Assembly (NCBI GenBank): GCA_946480715.1
Contig: CAMLKK010000007.1
Span: 1 to 64,000, forward strand
Reading direction: 5' to 3'
DNA: 64,000 nucleotides
Origin: an uncultured Bacteriovorax sp.
Lineage (GTDB): Bacteria; Bdellovibrionota; Bacteriovoracia; Bacteriovoracales; Bacteriovoracaceae
Shown: one piece after another, positions 25,192 through 34,041 of the stretch
How the letters are laid out: each line of letters begins with the position of its first letter
How positions within the stretch are numbered: the stretch's first letter is position 1
Made by a program: the position numbers and the translations under genes
Notes under the pieces: model-generated
What the model was told of the DNA's origin: nothing
Seen by the model: only the letters and a program-made list of their open reading frames with translations
The model's database searches: none

Positions 25192-26031
25192 CTAACTACC
25201 TGGCTGACTACTAAGTTTTTCTGAAAGCTTCATCGCTAAATTTGGTGAAGCATATTTTAAGAATGTAATGGGATTGATGATTTTATCGAAGTGTTTGCTC
25301 GATTTCGAAAAGAAATACGCACTCACATCACTATCTTTTAAAAAGATCGTATGACCTTTATTTGAAAATTTCCTTGAAACATATTCTGAATCAAGAAAAC
25401 ACACTTCACGAATCATGAAGTTTTTCGCCACATAAATGATAATGCAATAATCAGAGAGGTCGACGAGAGTCTTTTTGATCTTCACACCTTTTGGAGAAGA
25501 AGCATCACTCCACTCAACTTGAATCTCTACGCGTTTACCATCGGCCATAATGAAATCAAATCCTCTTTGCGAAGTTGACTTCACCTGCTTCAAACCGAAG
25601 ATACATTTCGCGTACCACTCTCCCAATTGTGTTGGAAGATTTTTTCCGTTCAAAAGAATTTGCTCATGAGCAAGGATTTCATATGAACGATTCACAAGTC
25701 CGATTTGATCGAGGATTAATTTGTTGTTTGGAACATAAACAATGGAGATTTTGCGGGCATCTTTTCTCAGTAATTTTTTTGAGAATTGCTTTTCGTACCA
25801 CAATTGGAAATTTTCATTGTTTGAAAGTTCGAATGAATCGTAAACAAATCCTAATCGCAAGAGCGAATAGATGTCTTTGCATTCGGGCAATTTCTTTTGG
25901 ATAAATCGAAGTGGGGCGAAGTCCACACGTTCTTCGCCCATGACAAAGTACTCGTCTTTGTCATAATCGGAACTTCCATGCGTGCTGGAAGAGAAGAGTT
26001 TAATCTCTTCGTTTAGTTTCTGAATGTCCAT
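25192..26031 (-). CDS. Unknown protein with possible PD-(D/E)XK nuclease-like core
   Basis: 279 residues from the ATG at 26031; the frame continues ten codons upstream. No signal peptide. A central segment (~150-200) has the order of a restriction-endonuclease fold: GEWYAK (helix with a glutamate), then RGFDFIMADGKRVEIQVEW, where an aspartate, a beta turn and an E-x-Q take the place of D...E-x-K. The final lysine is replaced by glutamine, as in some members of the superfamily. The remainder is unrecognised. The gene is followed directly by a lipoprotein gene. Function not known; a nuclease or a DNA-binding relic are options. Confidence 0.5.
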   Translation of the reverse strand: MDIQKLNEEIKLFSSSTHGSSDYDKDEYFVMGEERVDFAPLRFIQKKLPECKDIYSLLRLGFVYDSFELSNNENFQLWYEKQFSKKLLRKDARKISIVYVPNNKLILDQIGLVNRSYEILAHEQILLNGKNLPTQLGEWYAKCIFGLKQVKSTSQRGFDFIMADGKRVEIQVEWSDASSPKGVKIKKTLVDLSDYCIIIYVAKNFMIREVCFLDSEYVSRKFSNKGHTIFLKDSDVSAYFFSKSSKHFDKIINPITFLKYASPNLAMKLSEKLSSQPGS

Positions 26032-26081
26032 TTTTAGCTCAAGTTTAAAGTGTAATTGCAATCAGTGTAACACTGAAACAA

Positions 26082-27797
26082 CTAAACTTTCAATTGAGAT
26101 AGGTCCTCTTCAAAATTTAACATTGAGTGTGAAAGCCCAACATTTTTAACAAGTTGCTGTTGCACGAAGAATTTAAAGTCGAGTATTTTACTCTGATAAT
26201 AGTCTTTTTCTTCAGCATTAGTTGCAGCAGCGAGCATTTTTGAAGCTTCACAAGCGCTTTCAAGCAACAACCAAGAACCAATCAAATTTCCACTAAACGA
26301 CAAGAATGATGTTGCATGGAAAAGAATTGCATCGAATTGATTAGCTTTCGCTTGTGTACCAAATCGTTGAAGAATGGCCTGGGCCTTCTCTAAATTTTTC
26401 CCAATTAATCCAATTTCCTCTTTAAAGGCCTGAGCTTCCGGTCTCGCCATCGTCTTTTGAATCTTTGCCCCAACTCCCATAAAAGTTTTTGCATTATCTT
26501 TCAAAACTTTTCTCATCGTGAAGTCGACGGCCTGAATCCCGTTTGTTCCTTCATAGATCGTTGCAATCTTTGTATCGCGGGCAAACTGTTCAATACCATA
26601 CTCTGAACAGAATCCATAACCACCGTGTAATTGAATTGCATCGACGGCAACGTTAAAACCTTCATCCGAACAATAGGCCTTACAGATTGGAGTAAGGAAT
26701 GCGATTTCATTTTCTACTGAAGTATCACCATGGTGAAGTTTATCGAATAAATCTGCAGTATAGAGTACAAGTGCTCTCATCGCACGAGACATTGAACGCA
26801 TTTTAAGCATTGTGCGTTTTACATCTGGGTGAGCAATGATTTCTTTACCGAATTGTGAACGCTCACGCACATATTGTTCTGTTAACATTGTCGCAAGATT
26901 TGCTTGGGCTTCTGCCTGAACACCACACAGAAGTCGAGCTTCGTTCATCATGATAAACATGTTCACCATTCCGTCGAATTCTTTACCAATTAAAACACCT
27001 TCGCAATTTCCATTCTGACCGAACGTAATTTCACAAGTCGCTTGACCGTGAATCCCCATCTTCTCTTCAATCTTCGTACAACGAACATCGTTCGGAGTTC
27101 CATCTTCTCTGAATTTTTTTACAATAAATAATGAGAGACCTTTTGTTCCAGCTGGAGCTCCAGGAGTTCTTGCTAAAACTAAGTGAACAACGTTTTGATA
27201 AAGATCATTATCACCTGATGAAATGAAAATCTTCACCCCTTTAATTTTAAACTTACCATCCCCCATTGGAGTCGCTGAAGTGATAGCAGCACCAACATCA
27301 GAACCAGCACCAGGTTCAGTTAAGCACATCGTGCCTCCCCACTCCCCTGACATCATTTTAGGAACAATCGAATCTTGTTGCTCTTGAGATCCCACTTTTA
27401 AAATTACATCCATCGCTCCACGTGTGAGTCCTGGGTACATCGCAAATGAAACGTTCGCGCCATTCATGATTGATTGGCAGATAAGAGCGACTGAATGCGG
27501 AGATGGCATCCCACCAATTTCTTCAGCATAACCAATTCCGTACCAACCATTTTCATAAAAACTTTTGAATGGTTTATGAAATGAAGGTGGAACTGTTACT
27601 TTTCCATCTTTGCTCAAATGAACACCTTCAACATCTCCGAGTGTTCTACACGGATAAATTTCTTTTTCAATGAATTTGTTACATTCATTGATAACGTCCT
27701 TCATATCCTGTTCAGCGTAACCTGTGTGGTCCTGGATTTTTAAAACATTGAAGAGGTTAAAATAAATATCTCTAAGATCTGTCTTAAACTGTGCCAT
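26082..27797 (-). CDS. Acyl-CoA dehydrogenase
   Basis: 571 residues, matching the longer acyl-CoA dehydrogenases with an extra C-terminal helical domain. Typical blocks are visible: MCLTEPGAGSDVG (FAD and substrate contact), KIEEKMGIHGQATCEI, LHGGYGF and the catalytic-base loop IYEGTNGIQAVDF. The first step of fatty-acid beta-oxidation is expected, with electrons passed to an electron-transfer flavoprotein. No other beta-oxidation gene lies next to it. Confidence 0.95.
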   Translation of the reverse strand: MAQFKTDLRDIYFNLFNVLKIQDHTGYAEQDMKDVINECNKFIEKEIYPCRTLGDVEGVHLSKDGKVTVPPSFHKPFKSFYENGWYGIGYAEEIGGMPSPHSVALICQSIMNGANVSFAMYPGLTRGAMDVILKVGSQEQQDSIVPKMMSGEWGGTMCLTEPGAGSDVGAAITSATPMGDGKFKIKGVKIFISSGDNDLYQNVVHLVLARTPGAPAGTKGLSLFIVKKFREDGTPNDVRCTKIEEKMGIHGQATCEITFGQNGNCEGVLIGKEFDGMVNMFIMMNEARLLCGVQAEAQANLATMLTEQYVRERSQFGKEIIAHPDVKRTMLKMRSMSRAMRALVLYTADLFDKLHHGDTSVENEIAFLTPICKAYCSDEGFNVAVDAIQLHGGYGFCSEYGIEQFARDTKIATIYEGTNGIQAVDFTMRKVLKDNAKTFMGVGAKIQKTMARPEAQAFKEEIGLIGKNLEKAQAILQRFGTQAKANQFDAILFHATSFLSFSGNLIGSWLLLESACEASKMLAAATNAEEKDYYQSKILDFKFFVQQQLVKNVGLSHSMLNFEEDLSQLKV

Positions 27798-27855
27798 GAG
27801 AAACCATCCTTGATTTTTTGAATTTGGGCAGACAATTAATTATAAATTATCTCGG

Positions 27856-27886
27856 AAAAAATAAAAGAGGACCCTTACGGGTCCTC
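27856..27886 (-). terminator. Intrinsic terminator of the 27.9-kb lipoprotein gene
   Basis: Perfect 8-bp stem GAGGACCC / GGGTCCTC (27867-27886) with a 4-base loop. On the minus strand it is followed by TTTTATTTTTT (27866-27856). The plus strand side also ends in GCATTTTTTT, so the element could work both ways. Confidence 0.85.
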
Positions 27887-27914
27887 GCATTTTTTTATGA
27901 ATGTCTGAGTGATC

Positions 27915-28544
27915 TTATTGAGCTTCTACGATGTTGAAAAGGTACTCAGTTTTAAGCTGGCCATCAACTGTCTTTCTGATACCGATCGGGTTGGCTTGTA
28001 ATGGGAAGCGTGTGTCGATTACATATTGCTTACCATCAGTCGCTTGAATTCTGTAAGAAGTTCCAGAGATCTGAATTGGGATCAATGGGTTTCTTGAGTT
28101 AATAATCGCTCTCAATTCATCTTGTTTTGAAGCTACGTTTACGTTGTTACTCTGCACTGTTCTTGAAACAGGGAGTGAACTTGTAGACGATGTAGAAGAT
28201 GAATAGCTACACACCGTAAAGATCGACCATTTCGTCTCACAGTTTTGACCGTTCGCCGTTGTTGTAGAAGTCGACTCTGTATACTTAAAATTAAGTGGTA
28301 GAGCATTGTTTACTAATTGTCCCCAAGTAGCTGGGTTACCATAATAGTAAATCTGACCAACACCGAATTGAGTTGTATAGTTTGTAATTTTATCCGCAAG
28401 AGCAACACCGTTAGCATCTGTCGTGCTTACAGTAGTTGATGGGTTTGTCACTACAGCAGGTGCTGCTGGTGATTTAACTTTATTATCTTTTCCACATGAA
28501 GCGAGTGTCGATAGAACCATTAAAGCTACGATTAACTTTTTCAT
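27915..28544 (-). CDS. Lipoprotein of unknown function
   Basis: 209 residues from the ATG at 28544, which has GGGAGGA nearby; the frame runs nine codons further upstream. Signal peptide with lipobox LASC (C17). A Pro/Thr/Ser-rich spacer follows, then a domain with a Ser/Thr run (SYSSSTSSTSS, ~120-130) and a C-terminal region of alternating hydrophobic strands. No family recognised. Single gene with its own terminator. Confidence 0.75.
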   Translation of the reverse strand: MKKLIVALMVLSTLASCGKDNKVKSPAAPAVVTNPSTTVSTTDANGVALADKITNYTTQFGVGQIYYYGNPATWGQLVNNALPLNFKYTESTSTTTANGQNCETKWSIFTVCSYSSSTSSTSSLPVSRTVQSNNVNVASKQDELRAIINSRNPLIPIQISGTSYRIQATDGKQYVIDTRFPLQANPIGIRKTVDGQLKTEYLFNIVEAQ

Positions 28545-28712
28545 AACGTCCTCCCTAAAGGCGTATTTCAAGTTGACTTGTTTTCTTTTAATAGAGCAAC
28601 AGTCATGCCAAGGTTGAACGGTATTGGCCTCTAGGGTTTATGAGGGCTTAATGGTTCTCAGCGACTAAACAATGAACATTCTACAAACACCTGTCTAAAA
28701 TTTAGCCGATTT

Positions 28713-29369
28713 TCACTGGGGATTTGAATGAATATGTATCAATCCTTTATAGTGAATTTTTCCTGGATCCAACAAGTTGAAGAGGAGAAACTGAAGCTTA
28801 AAGAGCCTCGGATCCTTAGGCCGTGCCAACTTTGGATACAATTGATGAAGTGTCTTTTCCACAATCGCAGAGTTATAAAACGTCATTATAGTATTACTGT
28901 TCTTATGTTTTATTCCATTATTAAAGATGTATTTGAGTACGTTCTTTAATTCCATCACTGAAATTAATCTTCTTAAGTGGTAGCGGTGTTTATAAACTCC
29001 GCCCTTTTTAAATTTCACCTTGTTAATCATCTTCGCCAGAGTCACTCCAAACGATTGCATACAGTTGGATAACTGCTCTTGATTAAAAGCTTCCACCAAC
29101 ATGTGAATGTGATTGTACTCAAGAGTATAGTGGATCACCTTCAATGATTTAGCCCTCGCTTTCATAATCGCGTGATGTAGTGCCTTGAGAATCATCTTAT
29201 TTTGAAGATCCGACTTATCTTCCCTAACCTTTATAGTGATATGAAAACTACTCTCGCGTTCAAACCGTTCTCTTCGGATATGGCGGATCCCTTTGTCATG
29301 AATAGGTTTTCTTCCGGCGCGTTTTGGATTGAGCAATGAGAGCTGAGTATGTTTTCTTATTTTTTTCAT
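28713..29369 (-). CDS. RAYT-type (REP-associated tyrosine) transposase, Y1_Tnp
   Basis: 218 residues. The HUH motif is in YNHIHMLVEA (~104-113) and the catalytic tyrosine candidate is in LKYIFNN (~167), with a QSFGVTLAKMIN helix between. This is the single-tyrosine IS200-like transposase domain, of the domesticated RAYT kind that handles palindromic elements. It is followed on its 3' side by an unrelated lipoprotein gene and has no insertion-sequence ends of its own. An inverted repeat lies in the 242-base gap upstream of it (see separate entry). Confidence 0.85.
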   Translation of the reverse strand: MKKIRKHTQLSLLNPKRAGRKPIHDKGIRHIRRERFERESSFHITIKVREDKSDLQNKMILKALHHAIMKARAKSLKVIHYTLEYNHIHMLVEAFNQEQLSNCMQSFGVTLAKMINKVKFKKGGVYKHRYHLRRLISVMELKNVLKYIFNNGIKHKNSNTIMTFYNSAIVEKTLHQLYPKLARPKDPRLFKLQFLLFNLLDPGKIHYKGLIHIHSNPQ

Positions 29370-29437
29370 GGAAGAGTGACTGCATCACTCGAGCAAGATT
29401 TCTACAATTAACATTTTAATAATATTGGATATGGATA

Positions 29438-29561
29438 TCTGCCTAAATCAAAAGCTATCTAACTTATAAAAAAATTGAACGATATCATTCAAAAGATGAA
29501 GATCGTTTCAGAACTCTGCCTGATTTAGAATAAGGTTTCGAGTTTCGTAAATTTAGGCAGA
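29438..29561. repeat. Inverted repeat next to the RAYT gene (possible REP-like element)
   Basis: TCTGCCTAAAT at 29438-29448 and its exact complement ATTTAGGCAGA at 29551-29561 flank 102 bases; allowing one mismatch the arms extend to 15 bases. A related half-site, TCTGCCTGATTTAG, sits between them at about 29515-29528. It lies 69 bases upstream of the RAYT start, where REP-like substrates of these enzymes are usually found. The rest of the gap to 29611 shows no gene. Confidence 0.55.
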
Positions 29562-29611
29562 CATCTAAGCTTACAGAATGTGTGTTCATGAAGAACTAGA
29601 GTTAACAGGAA

Positions 29612-30478
29612 TTACTTGAGTTGTTTTCGCTTGAAGAAAAGGATCTTCAGCCCCTCTTCTGGATTAACTTCCATGTCTGCGAAGCTGGAGTACATGAGTT
29701 CAGTGAACTCGAAATCAGGAGCATGTTCAATAAAGGCAGATTTCAAAAAATTGGAATCAAGGAAAGGCGAATTGAGGCAGGCCATGACGATGGAGCCTGG
29801 TTTTGTGAAATCAGGAAGACGGCGAATGATTTTGTGGTAATCGCGCTCGACCTTGAAGCTATCGCCTTGATTGGTTGGTGGATCAATGATCACAAGATCA
29901 AAGGGACCTTTGCGGACAAGGGAGCCGAAAGATTTCATGATGTCGTGAGGAGAATATTGAACGAGCCTGCGGTCAAAACCATTGAGGATGTGATTTTTAT
30001 CTCCAACGGAAAGGGCCTTCTGTGACATATCCATGTTTAAAACTGACGATGCGCCACCTTTAAGTGCTGCCACGGAAAGTGAACAGGTATAGGAAAAAAG
30101 ATTGAGAACATTGAGGTCTTTTGCATGAGTGCGAAGCCAATCGCGGCCGATGGCCATATCGAGAAAAAAACCGATGTTTTGATCGGTGCTTAAATTGAGC
30201 AGATATTTTTCACCTTTTTCCACAGCGTAGGCAGGCGCTTCAAAAGTTCCTCGTAAGACTTCGACGGGGGTGTTTTTCAAATAACGTTTCTGCAGAAGAA
30301 CGTTTGGGAATTCGAGCAGAGATGCCAATACTGAATTTATATCAGCGATTTCTTTGTAAGCGGTGATCAGTATGTATGGTGGATAGTGATCGATGCAAAT
30401 GTGTTCGAGCTCGGGAAACTTTTTTCCACGGCCGTGGAAAAGTCTTTGAGCTTCGCCGGTAACGGGTTTTAAAATCAT
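29612..30478 (-). CDS. Class I SAM-dependent methyltransferase (RlmI/RlmK-like)
   Basis: 288 residues. The Rossmann motif I NLFSYTCSLSVAAL (~124-138) and the catalytic DPPTNQG (~201-207, NPPY-like) place it among the RlmI/RlmK m5C/m7G rRNA methyltransferases; DIIDPPT... ends with an EVNPEEG tail. The N-terminal part is a short lead-in rather than a full PUA domain. The start overlaps the stop of the upstream small membrane protein (ATGA). Third methyltransferase gene within 3 kb. Probably rRNA, exact base unknown. Confidence 0.8.
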   Translation of the reverse strand: MILKPVTGEAQRLFHGRGKKFPELEHICIDHYPPYILITAYKEIADINSVLASLLEFPNVLLQKRYLKNTPVEVLRGTFEAPAYAVEKGEKYLLNLSTDQNIGFFLDMAIGRDWLRTHAKDLNVLNLFSYTCSLSVAALKGGASSVLNMDMSQKALSVGDKNHILNGFDRRLVQYSPHDIMKSFGSLVRKGPFDLVIIDPPTNQGDSFKVERDYHKIIRRLPDFTKPGSIVMACLNSPFLDSNFLKSAFIEHAPDFEFTELMYSSFADMEVNPEEGLKILFFKRKQLK

Positions 30479-30753
30479 GAACAGCAGCTATCGGATTTAG
30501 GCGTAGATTTGCCACCTGAAAATTTAAACTTTATCCAGAAAGTGATGAAGATACCGAAAAGTAATCCCATCGCCTGACAGATGATAAGTTTTTGCATTGA
30601 CCATGCTCCGGCAGGACCGCACGTAACACCGAAATCGACCGGTGGACTGAAGAGTTGAGTTATAGCTTTAGGAGCAAGGAAAGTTGCGATGGCCAGACCA
30701 ATTAAACCGCCGACGAAAGCGTAGTTAAGGTTTTTGCTAAACTGATTCATCAT
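30475..30753 (-). CDS. Small membrane protein of unknown function
   Basis: 92 residues with two transmembrane helices (AFVGGLIGLAIATFLAP and QAMGLLFGIFITFWIKF) and a lysine/Cys C-terminus (SDSCCS). CAGGAG precedes a double ATG at 30753/30750; the second has the better spacing. The ATG at 30753 overlaps the stop of the RlmM-like gene (TAATG), and the gene's own stop overlaps the next start. No family recognised. Confidence 0.68.
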   Translation of the reverse strand: MMNQFSKNLNYAFVGGLIGLAIATFLAPKAITQLFSPPVDFGVTCGPAGAWSMQKLIICQAMGLLFGIFITFWIKFKFSGGKSTPKSDSCCS

Positions 30754-31697
30754 TACTCCTGTTGCAAAATCCACGTCACTTCATGCTTGTTGCATGAAAG
30801 ATGCACGATACGTGAGCCTGGGATTTCTTTAAACTTAAACATGGTTTCAAAGTCTGTGGGTTTTTGAAATTTTATTGTGCAGGCGAAGTTTTTCACAAGG
30901 CCTGATTCGCGCCAGCGATTGACGAGTTCGAGAAGTTTATCAGGATAACAAATAATATCTGAAAAAAACCAATCGAGTTCGCCTACGTGCTGAGGTCTTA
31001 AACCAAATGCACTTTCCTGACGAAATTCAATATTCGGAAGAGCGGCAATGCGCGGATCAAGTGGAGCTTTGTCCACACTCACGACGTGTGCTCCAACTGT
31101 TTGCAGAACCCATGTCCATCCACCAGGGCAACTTCCAACGTCGATCGTTTTCATTCCAGGTGAGGGTTTGATCTTATAAAGAGTAAAGAGTTCCCAGAGT
31201 TTTAAATAGGCCCTTGAGGGAGGATTGATTTTATCTTCGTTGAAATGGATCTCACCAAAAGGAAGTGGACAAGTCGTTGCAGCTGAAACAATCATTTCAG
31301 ATTCAGACAATAGTGAAAAAACACCGATCGTACTTGTTGGGATTTCATCTAAAAAATTAAACTTTTTCAAACGAACAGAAGGAACTTTTTCAAGAATAAG
31401 TTCGCCTCTCCGGTGATTGTTCAGAGAATAATGACTGAAACGGACACCTTTTCCGCGTAAAATTTCGGCCGCATTGTTAATCGAAGTGTAGTTAACAATT
31501 TCGACATTGGTCCATGTGTCTTGAGCAAAAACAACATCTCGGAATGGACCTTCACAAAGAAAGAGTCTGCCATGTTGCGACAGTATCTTAATTCCCAGCA
31601 AAGTGAGTTCGGTTTTTAAGTCCTGCTCAAACTCAGCTGGTGCGAGGTAACCTGTAAGTGAATTGCTTTGACCCATAATAGGTTCAATTGATACCAT
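30753..31697 (-). CDS. RlmM-like rRNA 2'-O-methyltransferase
   Basis: About 314 residues from the ATG at 31697; an ATG at 31676 is equally possible, while the longer frame adds an unlikely hydrophobic leader over the divergent gene. The C-terminal domain carries the RFM/FtsJ motif TIDVGSCPGGWTWVL, the aspartate VSVDKAPL, and the catalytic lysine in CTIKFQKP. An N-terminal THUMP-like region precedes it. This matches RlmM, which methylates the 2'-OH of C2498 in 23S rRNA in E. coli. Divergent from a TrmH-family methyltransferase. Confidence 0.82.
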   Translation of the reverse strand: MVSIEPIMGQSNSLTGYLAPAEFEQDLKTELTLLGIKILSQHGRLFLCEGPFRDVVFAQDTWTNVEIVNYTSINNAAEILRGKGVRFSHYSLNNHRRGELILEKVPSVRLKKFNFLDEIPTSTIGVFSLLSESEMIVSAATTCPLPFGEIHFNEDKINPPSRAYLKLWELFTLYKIKPSPGMKTIDVGSCPGGWTWVLQTVGAHVVSVDKAPLDPRIAALPNIEFRQESAFGLRPQHVGELDWFFSDIICYPDKLLELVNRWRESGLVKNFACTIKFQKPTDFETMFKFKEIPGSRIVHLSCNKHEVTWILQQE

Positions 31698-31707
31698 AGC
31701 TAGTATT

Positions 31708-32514
31708 ATGAGTAAAAAAATTAATCCCGCAAATAAGAACGTACGCAAGGATCCCAAGTCGGAAATAAAGATTTATGGTGAAAACGCTTGCTTAGCCGTA
31801 TTCCATAAAAGGCCTCAGGACATCATCCAGGTCTTTCTTACAAAAGAGCTGCTACATAACTCTAAAAAAACTTTTTCACAGGTGACGAAGTACTGTGCCC
31901 AAAATAAAAAAGCTTATCACTTGGTGACGAGAGATGAGCTCGAGAGCATGACAAAAGCCACACACCATGAAGATGTGTGTATGTTAGTTAAGAAATTACC
32001 ATCACGCACGTTGGACCAATATCTCACGACTAAACCTGATTCGTCGATGTTACTGGCGCTTGATCAAGTCACGAATCCGCACAACATTGGTGCAATTATC
32101 AGAAGTGCCGCTCACTTTGGTGCTACAGGAATTATTGTGAGTGATAAAAATTTAGCTGAAGCTGCTTCTTGTATTAGAACAAGTGAAGGTGGCTTTGAGT
32201 ATTTGGAAGTTTTTGAATCGAAAGATTTCAAAAAAACTATAAGTTCATTACAAAAAAATAAATTTCAAATTATTACAACTTCATCTCATGCTGAAAAAAG
32301 TCTTTATGATCTAAAATGGGAAAAAAGAAATGTCGTTGTTTTCGGTGAAGAAGCACATGGATTGCATCCCGATACTATGGCGATGGGTGAAGTGATAAAA
32401 ATTCCCGGAACAAACAATGTGGAAAGTTTGAATGTCTCAGTTGCTTCAGCTGTTATACTTTCCGATTATTTTCAAAAGGTGAAACAAAATGAAAAAGCTC
32501 CAAGGTTTAAATAA
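31708..32514 (+). CDS. TrmH/SpoU-family RNA 2'-O-methyltransferase
   Basis: 268 residues: an N-terminal substrate-binding domain (~25-110) and a SPOUT knot with the three family motifs, DQVTNPHNIGAIIRSA, VFGEEAHGLHP and IPGTNNVESLNVSVASAV. It methylates a ribose in rRNA or tRNA (RlmB-like order). Its last 26 bases overlap gpmI, so the genes are co-transcribed. Confidence 0.9.
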   Translation: MSKKINPANKNVRKDPKSEIKIYGENACLAVFHKRPQDIIQVFLTKELLHNSKKTFSQVTKYCAQNKKAYHLVTRDELESMTKATHHEDVCMLVKKLPSRTLDQYLTTKPDSSMLLALDQVTNPHNIGAIIRSAAHFGATGIIVSDKNLAEAASCIRTSEGGFEYLEVFESKDFKKTISSLQKNKFQIITTSSHAEKSLYDLKWEKRNVVVFGEEAHGLHPDTMAMGEVIKIPGTNNVESLNVSVASAVILSDYFQKVKQNEKAPRFK

Positions 32515-34021
32515 AAGAGTTCTTCTCTGCATCCTGGATGGATTCGGAGTAAGTGAAACTGATCATAGAAATGCAATTAAGGCGGCAAAAAAACCGAATA
32601 TTGATTTTCTCATGAAACATTATCCAATGACGACTATCGAGCCAGGTGGTGTTCTTGTAGGATTACCTAAAGGTGTTGCAGGGAATTCTGAAGTTGGGCA
32701 CATGAATTTGGGTGCAGGTCGTTCCGTCAGACAGGATCTTGTTCGTATCAACGAGGCGATTGAAAACGATTCACTTCGAGATATGGAAGAACTTAAAAAC
32801 TTAATTAACTACGCGAAGACTCACTCTAATCGTGTACACATGATGGGTTTACTTTCTGATGGTGGAGTTCATTCTCACATTAATCATTTAAAAGAACTCG
32901 CAAAAATTCTTCACGAACATAACATCGAAATTATTCTGCATGCCTTTATGGATGGACGAGATACTGCTCAAGATATTGGCCATACATACGTTACGCAAAT
33001 CGATCAAATTCCTTATATTAAATTTGCATCGATGCAAGGACGTTCAATCGGAATGGATCGTGATCGCAGATGGAATAAAATCGAAAATTGTTACAAAACA
33101 TTTATTGGTCAAGGAAAAACGACAACACTCACTCCCCTCGCATACATTCAAAACGAATACAAAGAAGGTCGCTACGATGAATTCTTAACTCCAGTTTTGT
33201 TTGATGAAAAACTTGCGATGAAAAATGGCGATGCTGTTTTCTTTTTTAATTATCGTCCGGATAGAGCGATCCAAATTACATTGGCACTCAATTATTCGAA
33301 GTTCACAGAGTTTCCGGTGCCCGTAAAACCAGGATATTTTCTCTGCATGACTCCGTATGTGACGGACTACATGGATCTGCCTATTCTTTTTGATAAAGAA
33401 AGACTACAAGGAACACTTTGCGAATATCTTTCTGGACTTGGAAAAAAACAATTAAAAATCGCAGAGACTGAAAAGTATGCGCACGTGACTTTTTTCTTCA
33501 ACGGCGGAGATAAAAAACCTTTCCCTGGTGAAGATCAAATTCTTATTCCATCACCAAAAGAAGTTGCAACATATGATCAGAAACCTGAGATGAGTGCTTA
33601 CCTTGTCACTGATCGTTTAGAAGAAGCGCTGGCCGATCATAGTTATTCTCTCTATGTCGTCAACTACGCCAACTCAGATATGGTCGGACACACAGGAAAT
33701 TTTGAAGCCTCAGTAAAAGCAATCGAAGCACTTGATGTTGTTGTTGGACGTCTGATGAAAAAATGTGAAGCTGAAAACGTCACCATGCTGGTGACGGCAG
33801 ATCATGGGAACTCTGATGTCATGGCCTATGACAATGGCGACATCCATACATCGCATTCTGATTCACCGGTTCCATTCATCGTTTTTGATCCACGTTTAAA
33901 AGATGAAAAATGTGAATTGAATGCAGGTGCAATGGCCCTTCGAAATGTCGCTCCAACTATCCTCCACATTATGGGAATTGAACAAGCTCCACTTTTTGAT
34001 GGCGTGAGCGTCTTTAAATAG
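32489..34021 (+). CDS. gpmI: 2,3-bisphosphoglycerate-independent phosphoglycerate mutase
   Basis: 510 residues, full length. The catalytic serine is S67 in AGNSEVGHMNLGAGR, and both metal sites are visible (ILDGFG at the start; ADHGNSD near the C-terminus). It interconverts 3- and 2-phosphoglycerate in glycolysis using manganese. AAAAGGTG precedes the start, which lies inside the 3' end of the methyltransferase gene. The following gene is pfkA, making a glycolytic pair. Confidence 0.97.
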   Translation: MKKLQGLNKRVLLCILDGFGVSETDHRNAIKAAKKPNIDFLMKHYPMTTIEPGGVLVGLPKGVAGNSEVGHMNLGAGRSVRQDLVRINEAIENDSLRDMEELKNLINYAKTHSNRVHMMGLLSDGGVHSHINHLKELAKILHEHNIEIILHAFMDGRDTAQDIGHTYVTQIDQIPYIKFASMQGRSIGMDRDRRWNKIENCYKTFIGQGKTTTLTPLAYIQNEYKEGRYDEFLTPVLFDEKLAMKNGDAVFFFNYRPDRAIQITLALNYSKFTEFPVPVKPGYFLCMTPYVTDYMDLPILFDKERLQGTLCEYLSGLGKKQLKIAETEKYAHVTFFFNGGDKKPFPGEDQILIPSPKEVATYDQKPEMSAYLVTDRLEEALADHSYSLYVVNYANSDMVGHTGNFEASVKAIEALDVVVGRLMKKCEAENVTMLVTADHGNSDVMAYDNGDIHTSHSDSPVPFIVFDPRLKDEKCELNAGAMALRNVAPTILHIMGIEQAPLFDGVSVFK

Positions 34022-34038
34022 GATTGAAATAGGATTGA
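34017..34038 (+). repeat. 11-base tandem duplication at the gpmI-pfkA junction
   Basis: AATAGGATTGA is repeated exactly and without a gap (34017-34027 and 34028-34038). The first copy holds the gpmI stop codon; the second puts an AGGA core seven bases before the pfkA ATG. Confidence 0.8.
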
Positions 34039-34041
34039 AGT

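Noticed and set aside
28695..28710. Second sigma-28-like site (CTAAAATTTAGCCGATTTT)
   Set aside because: Only the -10 half matches; there is no TAAA box at the right distance and no gene start follows on that strand.
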